NCBI GenBank assembly: GCA_024178355.1
Contig: JAMZNZ010000002.1
Location: forward strand, 911,501-975,500
DNA: 64,000 bases
Source: Maricaulaceae bacterium EIL42A08
GTDB taxonomy: Bacteria > Pseudomonadota > Alphaproteobacteria > Caulobacterales > Maricaulaceae
Direction of reading: 5' to 3'
The notes under the pieces are model-generated. The model was not told the DNA's origin, made no database searches, and was given only the letters and a program-made list of their open reading frames with translations. A program made the position numbers and the translations under genes. Shown here piece by piece: positions 17,476 to 24,277 of the stretch; position 1 is the stretch's first letter, and every line of letters begins with the position of its first letter.

Positions 17476-17559
17476 GGCGGTCTCCGAAACTATTCGGGGT
17501 CAGCCACGCAAGCGCGGTGCCAGTTTGTGCGGTCTGCAAATGAACAGGACTGAAAATAT

Positions 17560-17654
17560 GTCATGGCCCGATTTATTCGGGCCACCCATGCCGGTCGGGT
17601 AACCCCCCATTCCAAGGTCACAGAATGGATCCCCCGGACGAGCCGGGGGATGAC
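17560..17654. repeat. Palindromic intergenic repeat, family B, copy 2
   Basis: Same layout as copy 1: GTCATGGCCCGATTTATTCG(GGCC) hairpin, a conserved middle with GGTCACAGAATGGATCC, and the hairpin CCCCCGGACGAGCCGGGGG, ending GGATGAC. Here it lies between two divergent genes, so it cannot act only as a transcript end. The other bases of this 313-bp gap show no gene. Confidence 0.85.
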
Positions 17655-17788
17655 ATAGGATGAGGACTTAATTCTTACAGACCTCAGGGAGAGCGACTCC
17701 TCAACTTGGCAAGCGCTTTGCAGAGACCGCCGCGACTTGCCGGCGCTTCCCTCTCACGCGCCGACGCCATGAAAAAGGACGGCTCGCC

Positions 17789-18346
17789 GTGAGACATCGT
17801 AACAGCCAGACATTGCTGGCCTATTGGAACGCCCGGCGACAGACCGAGCCGGCACCACTGCGCACTGAAATCCTGCCTGAGGACCTGGGCGGCCTTTTGG
17901 CCAACCTGTTCGTGCTAAGACGCATGGATAGCGACCACCATGTCTTCCGCCTGGCCGGCACAGGGCTGTGCCGCATGCACCGGCGTGAGTTTCGCGACCA
18001 GAATTTCCTCAGCCTTTGGGATGGCCATGACCGCCAGCACATGCGCGCTGCACTTGAAGGGGCGCTGTCGGCTCCGGCACCGGCCAGCCTTGTGGCTGAC
18101 GCCATTGCGCTTGATGGGGCGACCACGGAAGTCGAGCTGACCTTGCTGCCGCTGCGGGGGCCTGAGGGCTTCCTTGATCGTGCGCTTGGGCTCTACCAGC
18201 CGCTAGGCGCGGGCCTGCCGTCGCTGCGTCCCATTGTGCGCCACCGGATCACTGAAGTTCGCCCGGCCCTGGAGCCTGACCCCAGCGTGTCCTTCTTTGG
18301 CACCCATGACCAACCCGTCCGCGCCATGGTGGCCAATGACGTCTAG
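17789..18346 (+). CDS. PAS_5-type domain protein
   Basis: 185 residues starting at a GTG after AAGGA. Residues about 8-150 match the PAS_5 group of alphaproteobacterial single-domain proteins: LLAYWNARR, then ILPEDLGGLLANLFVLRRMD and the strand HVFRLAGTGLCRMHRREFRD. Ligand and partner are unknown. A seven-codon frame (ATG at 17769, MKKDGSP) ends in TGA overlapping this GTG, which could couple translation. It is followed by a PilZ protein and a GYF_2 protein on the same strand. Confidence 0.78.
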   Translation: MRHRNSQTLLAYWNARRQTEPAPLRTEILPEDLGGLLANLFVLRRMDSDHHVFRLAGTGLCRMHRREFRDQNFLSLWDGHDRQHMRAALEGALSAPAPASLVADAIALDGATTEVELTLLPLRGPEGFLDRALGLYQPLGAGLPSLRPIVRHRITEVRPALEPDPSVSFFGTHDQPVRAMVANDV

Positions 18347-18412
18347 CTCAGCGGGCTAGCGATTAATTAAGCCTCTGTCTGGCAGATTGCCTGCTCACAA
18401 GAGGTTTGATCC

Positions 18413-19015
18413 ATGTCGAACGTCACAGATTTCCACAACCGGCTTGACCGGAGAAAGATCAAGATCGCCGCGCGCGGGGCTGAAGAGCGCCGCCGCCACA
18501 GGCGTGTGCGCCTGTCTTCGCCCGGTCGCGGCCTTGCGCCCAGCGTGGGTGAGTTTGCCTGTACGCTTGTGGATGTGTCTCCTGGCAGTGCACGCATAGC
18601 ATCGAAAACCCCGCCCAAATCTGGTGAACGGGTTGTTCTGATCTTTGATGGTATTGGCCGCATGGAAGGTCAGGTCGTGCGCGCCGGCAAGGCCGGGTTT
18701 GCGGTCCACCTAACCACCAGCAGCCAGCTGAAGCGTGACCGTCTCGCCGATGCGATCACCTGGCGTTTCAATATGGATCGCCTGGGCCTCAATGAAGACC
18801 GCGCCGCCCCCCGCAAACCGGGACAGGGGCGTGCCAAGCTGCACTTGAAAGATGGCGTGATCATACAGGCTGACGTGATCGACGTGTCGATTTCAGGGGC
18901 CGCCTTTGCCGCTCTGGAACGCCCGCGCATTGGTGAACCGGTACGCATTGGCGAGATGAAGGGCAAGGTCGCGCGCTGGCTGGACAATGGTTTTGCCATT
19001 GCGTTTGACCGCTAG
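18413..19015 (+). CDS. Tandem PilZ-domain protein
   Basis: 200 residues with two PilZ-like domains. The first (about residues 25-110) has the basic motif RRHRR (R27-x3-R31) but DVSPGS at 54-59, where the final Gly of DxSxxG is Ser. The second (about 138-200) has a full DVSISG at 157-162 but no RxxxR before it (only R140). So each copy has half of the cyclic-di-GMP site. Binding of cyclic-di-GMP is therefore uncertain. Probably a signalling adaptor for motility or surface life; neighbours are also signalling-type proteins. Confidence 0.83.
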   Translation: MSNVTDFHNRLDRRKIKIAARGAEERRRHRRVRLSSPGRGLAPSVGEFACTLVDVSPGSARIASKTPPKSGERVVLIFDGIGRMEGQVVRAGKAGFAVHLTTSSQLKRDRLADAITWRFNMDRLGLNEDRAAPRKPGQGRAKLHLKDGVIIQADVIDVSISGAAFAALERPRIGEPVRIGEMKGKVARWLDNGFAIAFDR

Positions 19016-19174
19016 CCGCATCGCTCTAGCTGCAGATTTAATCAGAATGCCTGCGGGTTCGACGTGAAAGCGTCACCTCTTGTCCGCATAATGTGATCAT
19101 TCGGCCTGAATCTTGCCTTGGTCTGGTGGAAGCTTTGGTAGCGACACACGCTACCGGCTGGGAGAAAGACGCTG

Positions 19175-19699
19175 ATGCCTCGCGATGACGGAATTACCAT
19201 GACCTGGTTTGTCAAAGTCGAAGGACGTGTCTACGGCCCCTACACCGGTGCCCAGATGCGAGCCTTTATTGCCGAAGGGCGCGTTGCCGCCCACTCCATC
19301 GTTTCTGATGAACGCGATGGCGAGTTCACTGCCGCCTCTGCGACCCCGCAGCTAAAGGCCTGGCTGGATGAGGCGCGCCGTGCGCCCATCGAAAAGCGCC
19401 CCCTGCCTGCAGATGCGAAGACCGCGAACTTCATCATTTCTGCTGAGCTTGCTGAAGATAGCCGCAATGCGTTCGCCGCAGCGCTGGCCGAATTTGGCGA
19501 TGTTCAACCGATCAGCCCGACCGTGTGGATCATGCGCGGCGCGGCCAGTGCCGCTCACCTGCGCAATGAGCTGAGCCATCTTCTGGGCAAGGACGAGAAG
19601 CTCCTCGTCGTGGACGCTTCACGCGACCGATCCGCCTGGTTCAACCTGGGACGCGACGCCGACCAGCGCATCCGCGACCTGTGGGGCCGGAAGGACTAG
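19175..19699 (+). CDS. GYF_2 (DUF4339) domain protein
   Basis: 174 residues. The N-terminal MTWFVKVEGRVYGPYTGAQM and following residues match the GYF_2 domain, which usually sits at a protein's start and binds proline-rich partners. That favours the internal ATG at 19199 (GGA six bases upstream) over the ATG at 19175 (GGAG ten bases upstream); both are possible. The rest, about 110 residues, is unrecognised and mixed alpha/beta. Ends before a strong hairpin terminator. Confidence 0.75.
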   Translation: MPRDDGITMTWFVKVEGRVYGPYTGAQMRAFIAEGRVAAHSIVSDERDGEFTAASATPQLKAWLDEARRAPIEKRPLPADAKTANFIISAELAEDSRNAFAAALAEFGDVQPISPTVWIMRGAASAAHLRNELSHLLGKDEKLLVVDASRDRSAWFNLGRDADQRIRDLWGRKD

Positions 19700-19738
19700 C
19701 GTTTAGCGCGCGACCACAAGCCGATAGCTAAAATCCAT

Positions 19739-19769
19739 GGCCGCCTGATCTCTCAGGCGGCCGTATTTT
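19739..19769. terminator. Hairpin terminator shared by convergent genes
   Basis: A perfect 10-bp stem GGCCGCCTGA / TCAGGCGGCC with loop TCTC, followed on the plus strand by GTATTTTAT. It lies 40 bases after the GYF_2 gene and directly before the stop of the leftward gene, so it can serve both. Confidence 0.75.
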
Positions 19770-22056
19770 ATCCTGGATCGTTTTCACCAAATGTGCGGAT
19801 CGATCCAAACGCGTAGCCGTTGGCCCGTGTACAGGCCGGAGCGCGAACATCATCGGGACTGCAGCCGGCCAACAGCACTGACTCGGTTGTGCCGCTATGG
19901 CGATTGAACCTGAAGTCCCGGCTAATTGTCAGACCAGGGATCTCAATTTCCTTGTCAACTCGCCAGCTCGCCACCGCAACATCCAGCTCGGCAAAGAGTT
20001 CCAGGACCGGGACAAATTCCATGGTGAAAGCGTATCGCGGGTCGCTCAGTCGCAGCGCTGGGATGGACGCTCCGGTGACATCCAGGTTGAGCCGCATGGC
20101 CGGCTCGCTCGCCCCGGTATTGACCTGTTGGGATCGACCGTCGAAGACAATGCGGCAGGCACCGTCCACCAACAATTCGTTATAGCGCATCGCCGGTCCA
20201 TTCGTACGTTCACACGATTGGGCCCGGTTCGGCTCTGCCATGAAGCGCGCATTGCCGGAAGGCGAAGCGAGAAGGCTGAACTGGGCATTGCGGGCATAGA
20301 TGTTCACGCCCGGCTCAACGCCTGCGCGCGCGACCCACGCATTGATCTGAAGGCCAGACACATTGGCCGGAATTCGCGGCGACGCCAATCGCTGTTCACG
20401 TCCAATGGGCGGAGTGAAATCAGCACAGGCCCAGTTCGGGCACCGGCCTGGCCGTGGTACATTGACGGACGGGCAGTTGACGCGCACCGTTTTGATCACC
20501 GGCAAGCGCACCTGAAGTTGGCACCAGGCCCAAACGCCAAAGGTGAACTCACGGTCGCCCGCGATCAGCTCCGGGGCCATCCCGGCGGCGGCATAAATGC
20601 CGCGCGCGTCGCCATCGACGCCAACTGCGGCAATATCCAGCTGGGTAAAGCTTGGCCCCCAGCGTCCGGTATCGGCACTCGTTCGATAGCCGCTTTCGGT
20701 GTTGAAGTTCACTTCGAACGGAAACCGCAGTCCTGCGCGATAACCCACGCGATACTTGAACGCGATGAAGTAGTTACGCCGCTTGTTAAAGGTAACTTTG
20801 TGGCGTTCCTCAATCTCCTCACTCAGCGTAAAGCCTGTGATGAAGTAAGTGCTGCCCTCGTGGCGGATCCGCTGGGCGCGCACCTCGCGATTGAGCTCCT
20901 CGCGCTCGCCTCTCAAAATGCGCCCATTCAGCGTAGGCTGCGGCCCCAGTTGAGGGCGTGGTCTTACCATGGCGCGTTCGCCGCTACGTTGCGGCTCGTC
21001 CATCAGCGCGCCCGGCGGCAGCTGCTGCACCTGCGGGCGTGGCATGAACTGGCCCCGACGGGTCAGCCTGTGGGGCTGAAGGGCACTGGGCAGCTGGTCA
21101 AGCCGCGGGCCAATGGGCTGGTTAAAGCCTTCCCCGGCACGTGGCAGAGCCGCCTCCGGCAAGCGGTCTGTGACCGGGCCGGGCTGAATATTGCGCACGA
21201 GCGGAATAATCGAGACATGGGTAATCACCCGCTCTTCGCCGTCAGCGTCCAGCCGCAAGAGTTCTGCATCGTCCAAACCGAGTGCCTCGGCGACCGTCAC
21301 ATCGTGGCGGAACAGGCTTGACGGCGACATTTGCCGCAACTCCGCCCTGACCTCGTCGGCTGCCTCGGTGATATCAGCTTCGGTTGGTGGCGCGATGAGC
21401 CGGAGGCCGCCGTTAAGATCGGTCACCCGATTGCGCATGGGCGCGGTCAGCTCTGCGGCCGGGTCAAGCAGAACAGGCTGCTGGCCTTCAGACAGGACAC
21501 GCTGGGGGTTGGCCGGGCGCAGGCACAGCTCTGAGCGCGCCCGGGCCACCGGCCCGTTTGCTCGGCCCAGGCCCCGACCGGCCCGGCGAACACCACGACA
21601 GGTCGCGCGCGTAACCGGGATCGTTGCCTCCCGGGACACGATCAGGCGGTCTTCAAGAACGAACACGTCTTCAACCACTGTAATATCACCGGCAAGTCCA
21701 AGCGCTTGCGGGTTTTCCAGCGCAACGCGGGTGACAACCTGGTCTCTAATCTGGGTGGAACGCAGATAGCGCGACAGGTTTAGCTCAGCGCCTTCGGCCA
21801 GAACCAAATCGGTCGCATCGGTCTGGACCAGGCTCGCATGATCAATTTCGGCCAGAAAAAGCGGTGAAGCTTGTGCGGCCATCCTGACCTGCGGTGCGGA
21901 CAGATCAGCCATCGGGTCACCCAGATGGAGCACTGATGGCGGCAGGCTTTGCAGCTCGGCCAGCGCGGTTGGCGCAAGCTGAGCCTGCGCAGGAGCGCTT
22001 AATCCCAAAAGACAGGCAGCGAAGAGCCCCAGTGATTTCAGCGATGATCGAAGCAT
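19768..22056 (-). CDS. Large secreted protein of unknown function
   Basis: 762 residues from the ATG at 22056, five bases after GGGGGA. A clear signal peptide (LGLFAACLLGLSAPAQAQ) implies export. The first 260 residues are mixed, followed by a Pro/Arg/Gln-rich stretch (about 290-390) and a C-terminal part (about 400-750) rich in beta-type sequence and holding most of the cysteines (CQLQV, NCPSVNV, RCPNWACADF, SCERT, GACRIV, GCSPDD, ACTRA), suggesting disulfides. I recognise no domain. A surface or envelope role is likely but unproven. Stands alone on its strand. Confidence 0.8.
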   Translation of the reverse strand: MLRSSLKSLGLFAACLLGLSAPAQAQLAPTALAELQSLPPSVLHLGDPMADLSAPQVRMAAQASPLFLAEIDHASLVQTDATDLVLAEGAELNLSRYLRSTQIRDQVVTRVALENPQALGLAGDITVVEDVFVLEDRLIVSREATIPVTRATCRGVRRAGRGLGRANGPVARARSELCLRPANPQRVLSEGQQPVLLDPAAELTAPMRNRVTDLNGGLRLIAPPTEADITEAADEVRAELRQMSPSSLFRHDVTVAEALGLDDAELLRLDADGEERVITHVSIIPLVRNIQPGPVTDRLPEAALPRAGEGFNQPIGPRLDQLPSALQPHRLTRRGQFMPRPQVQQLPPGALMDEPQRSGERAMVRPRPQLGPQPTLNGRILRGEREELNREVRAQRIRHEGSTYFITGFTLSEEIEERHKVTFNKRRNYFIAFKYRVGYRAGLRFPFEVNFNTESGYRTSADTGRWGPSFTQLDIAAVGVDGDARGIYAAAGMAPELIAGDREFTFGVWAWCQLQVRLPVIKTVRVNCPSVNVPRPGRCPNWACADFTPPIGREQRLASPRIPANVSGLQINAWVARAGVEPGVNIYARNAQFSLLASPSGNARFMAEPNRAQSCERTNGPAMRYNELLVDGACRIVFDGRSQQVNTGASEPAMRLNLDVTGASIPALRLSDPRYAFTMEFVPVLELFAELDVAVASWRVDKEIEIPGLTISRDFRFNRHSGTTESVLLAGCSPDDVRAPACTRANGYAFGSIRTFGENDPG

Positions 22057-22174
22057 TGAAGTCCCCCAGACAAACACGCGCACGATCAAGAAACATTAAC
22101 TAAGCTGAGTAGAAAATGAATAGTCATCACCCATAATTTTTTACGCGTTCTCCCAATCGACACGGAATAGGTCC

Positions 22175-22699
22175 TCAAACCTCCTTCAGCCCCGCCGCGA
22201 AACGCTGCGCGTTTTCCACATAGTGGTCGGCGCTGGCTTTGAGCATCACGTCCACGCCTTCGGCGATCTGTTTGACGACCTTGCCTGGTGAGCCCATGAC
22301 GACCGAGCCGTCGGGAATTTCCTTGCCTTCGGTGACGAGCGCGTGGGCTCCGATGATGCAGTTCTTGCCGATTTTTGCGCCATTGAGAATCGTCGCGCCA
22401 ATGCCAATCAGCGAATAATCCCCAACTTCGCAGCCATGCAGCATGGCGTTGTGACCGACCGTCACACCTTTTCCAAGCACCAGTGGGAAGCCCATATCGG
22501 TGTGCATCACCGTGCCGTCCTGGACGTTGGAATCCTCGCCAATCGTGATCAATTCATTGTCGCCGCGTAGCGTTGCGCCGAACCAGACCGAAGCGTTTTT
22601 CTCCATTTTAATCTTACCAATAACGCTGGCGGACGGGGCAACCCAGGCTCCCTCAGCGCTGACATCCGGGGCGTGACCATCAAGGGCGTATAGCGTCAT
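22175..22699 (-). CDS. Gamma-carbonic anhydrase family protein
   Basis: 174 residues of left-handed beta-helix (hexapeptide) repeats. The three zinc-type histidines are present in VMHTDMG and VGHNAMLHG. Proteins of this group (YrdA/CaiE/PaaY type) are metal-binding trimers whose activity is often not shown. The gene diverges from the phoH leader region. Confidence 0.9.
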   Translation of the reverse strand: MTLYALDGHAPDVSAEGAWVAPSASVIGKIKMEKNASVWFGATLRGDNELITIGEDSNVQDGTVMHTDMGFPLVLGKGVTVGHNAMLHGCEVGDYSLIGIGATILNGAKIGKNCIIGAHALVTEGKEIPDGSVVMGSPGKVVKQIAEGVDVMLKASADHYVENAQRFAAGLKEV

Positions 22700-22779
22700 G
22701 GGCGAGGTCCTTTCATTTCGGCGGCATCGCCAAAGCGTTGCGTTTGGGCGACAGACTTATGACAAGTCCAAGAAGAATG

Positions 22780-22986
22780 GACTCATAATTCGTTCACTGT
22801 CCTAAGATGAGACTGCGTATGCGATTCGAGTTCAAGGATTCGAGTCGCACGCCGCACCGAAAGGTGCATGTCGAGGTCGAACAAGCAAAAGGAGAGACCG
22901 GTGTTCCCGTTCTCACCCCCAGGACCGGAAGTCGCGCCGCCGCCCAGTGCACCGGCTGCTTTTGAGTCCCGCCGCTTTGTCGACTC
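22780..22986 (+). promoter_or_regulatory. Leader region of phoH with six GANTC sites and hairpins
   Basis: GANTC, the CcrM methylation site of this bacterial group, occurs at 22780, 22823, 22837, 22842, 22964 and 22982, six times in 207 bp. Three of them lie in an 11-bp hairpin TGCGATTCGAG / TTCGAGTCGCA (22821-22850). A second hairpin, GCACC-GAAA-GGTGC, has a GNRA loop. No gene of normal size is on either strand of the 346-bp gap. A -10-like CATAAT at 22784-22789 is the only promoter hint. It could be a small RNA, or the 5' leader of phoH. Confidence 0.5.
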
Positions 22987-23044
22987 CTCTTTGACCCCTC
23001 CGCTGCCGCGCGAGGGGTTTTTTATTGCCATCTGGAGGGCATGA
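22901..23044 (+). CDS. Possible leader peptide upstream of phoH (47 codons)
   Basis: A GTG seven bases after AAGGAG opens a 47-codon frame, proline-rich at the start (FPFSPPGPEVAPPPSAPAAF) and ending IAIWRA-TGA. Its stop lies one base before the phoH ATG. The frame reads straight through the terminator at 22995-23023. That layout suits translation-controlled attenuation. A second, overlapping 52-codon frame (22807-22965) lacks a good ribosome site. Composition is not clearly coding, so this stays tentative. Confidence 0.3.
   Translation: MFPFSPPGPEVAPPPSAPAAFESRRFVDSSLTPPLPREGFFIAIWRA
22995..23023 (+). terminator. Intrinsic terminator directly before phoH
   Basis: Stem CCCCTC / GAGGGG, extendable by CGC / GCG around a TGCC loop, followed by six T. 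It ends 22 bases before the phoH start codon, leaving room only for the phoH ribosome site GGAGGG. Either it ends a small RNA from the leader, or it is a conditional attenuator for phoH. Confidence 0.75.
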
Positions 23045-23045
23045 G

Positions 23046-23801
23046 ATGGGTAAGCGAGCTTCCAAACGTCGCCAAGCAGGATCGTTCAACGCCGAGGCTT
23101 ATGAGGAAGAAAAGGTCCGCGCACTATTCCCGGGGACCAACTGGTCACCGGATGACAAGGAGCCAATGCGCGACCAAAGCTATACCAAAAATGTCAAACC
23201 CCGGTCGAAAAACCAGGCCGAGCTTATGAGCGCCATCGATACCCATAACCTCGTCATGGCGCTTGGCCCGGCGGGCACCGGTAAAACCTATCTCGCCGTC
23301 GCCAAAGGTGTCGAAGCGCTTGAAGCCGGCGAAGTGGGTCGCATCGTGCTGTCGCGCCCGGCGGTCGAGGCCGGTGAATCCATCGGCTTCCTGCCCGGAG
23401 CCATGGAAGAAAAGCTCGCGCCCTATCTTCGCCCCCTCTACGACGCCCTGTCGGATCGTCTCAGCCCGAAACGCCTGAAAACCCTCATGGCTGAAGGCCT
23501 GATTGAGATTGCACCCATCGGCTATATGCGCGGACGCACGCTCAACAACGCCTTTGTCGTGGTCGATGAGGCCCAGAACTGCACCTACGCCCAGCTGAAA
23601 ATGCTGCTGACCCGCCTGGGGTGGAATTCCACCATGGTCGTCACCGGTGACCCGGCCCAGACCGACCTCCTGCCGGACCTCTCAGGCCTCGGCCAGATCG
23701 CCGACAAGCTGGAAGCGGTCGACGATATCGCGGTGGTCCGCCTCCAAAAAGAAGACATCGTCCGCCACCCCCTCGTCGCCAGCATGCTGAACGTGCTGTA
23801 G
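23046..23801 (+). CDS. phoH: PhoH-family P-loop ATPase
   Basis: 251 residues from the ATG at 23046, six bases after GGAGGG. A basic N terminus is followed by the PhoH core: Walker A GPAGTGKTYLA, SRPAVEAGESIGFLPG, Walker B FVVVDEAQN and the TGDPAQTDLLP motif. It lacks the N-terminal extension of the PhoL type that sits beside ybeY, so this is the shorter PhoH. The family is linked to RNA metabolism and phosphate stress in some species; the exact role here is unknown. Confidence 0.93.
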   Translation: MGKRASKRRQAGSFNAEAYEEEKVRALFPGTNWSPDDKEPMRDQSYTKNVKPRSKNQAELMSAIDTHNLVMALGPAGTGKTYLAVAKGVEALEAGEVGRIVLSRPAVEAGESIGFLPGAMEEKLAPYLRPLYDALSDRLSPKRLKTLMAEGLIEIAPIGYMRGRTLNNAFVVVDEAQNCTYAQLKMLLTRLGWNSTMVVTGDPAQTDLLPDLSGLGQIADKLEAVDDIAVVRLQKEDIVRHPLVASMLNVL

Positions 23802-23824
23802 GCGCGAAAATCCCCCTCTGACGG

Positions 23825-23854
23825 AAGGGCGGCCCCAGCGGGTCGCCCTTTTTT
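23825..23854 (+). terminator. Intrinsic terminator after phoH
   Basis: Stem AAGGGCG / CGCCCTT with a 12-base loop, followed by a run of six T in total (the last two T of the stem and four more). It lies about 25 bases after the phoH stop. Confidence 0.85.
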
Positions 23855-23881
23855 CGTGCGCGCCATGATAACGCCGCCACT

Positions 23882-23994
23882 CCTGTCCCGGACGCGTAGC
23901 GATCCGGGATCCACCGATCGCGCCTAAGTGTTGAAAACCCATCGCTGTCAGTAGATCCCGGCTCTGCGCCCCAAAGGGGCTTGGCCGGGACAGG
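23882..23994. repeat. Palindromic intergenic repeat, family D, copy 1
   Basis: Ends CCTGTCCCGG and CCGGGACAGG are perfect inverted repeats. Inside are GATCCGGGATCC and TAGATCCCGGCTCTGCGCC. A relative in the other orientation is at 42695-42814. First of three different repeat families in a row. Confidence 0.8.
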
Positions 23995-24052
23995 TTATGC
24001 CTTGAGCGTATTTCTTACATCAATGGCGTGAAGAGCATCGCTCCTCAACCCT

Positions 24053-24146
24053 GTCATCCCCCGGTTTATCCGGGGGACCCATTCTGTGACCACGCAGTAC
24101 GCTCCAGCGTTCCAGCATGGGTGGCCCGGACGAGCCGGGCCATGAC
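24053..24146. repeat. Palindromic intergenic repeat, family B, copy 3 (inverted)
   Basis: GTCATCCCCCGGTTTATCCG(GGGG) on the left and GGCCCGGACGAGCCGGGCC ending CATGAC on the right: copy 1 read on the other strand. The inner ACCCATTCTGTGACC is shared with copy 2 (as its complement). Confidence 0.85.
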
Positions 24147-24164
24147 AAAGTGGAGCGGTAATGC

Positions 24165-24262
24165 GTCCTTCGAGACTGTCCTTACGGACCTCCTCAGGAT
24201 GAGGGATGTTGAAGCTCTACGAAAACCTCATCCTGAGGAGCGCAAAGCGCGTCTCGAAGGAC
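24165..24262. repeat. Palindromic intergenic repeat, family A, copy 4 (inverted)
   Basis: 98 bp, the reverse complement of copy 1 at 7130-7227 with only a few changes by eye, including the inner TGTTGAAGCTCTA. It ends 16 bases from the stop of the leftward ABC transporter gene. With copies of families D and B it fills the 476-bp gap between convergent genes. Confidence 0.88.
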
Positions 24263-24277
24263 CTTCAGAACCGGGCG

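Noticed and set aside
19897-21321. 474-codon rightward frame inside the large secreted gene
   Set aside because: A shadow of a GC-rich gene: no start signal, no domain, His/Arg-rich composition typical of antisense frames. The leftward gene has signal peptide and ribosome site.
22887-22950. AGGACCGGAAG in the phoH leader as a signal-recognition-particle RNA core
   Set aside because: The conserved loop GGAAGCAG and the surrounding stem are absent.
22783-23031. Leftward 82-codon frame in the phoH leader
   Set aside because: No ribosome site, Gly/Ser-rich low-quality sequence, and it runs antisense through the terminator.
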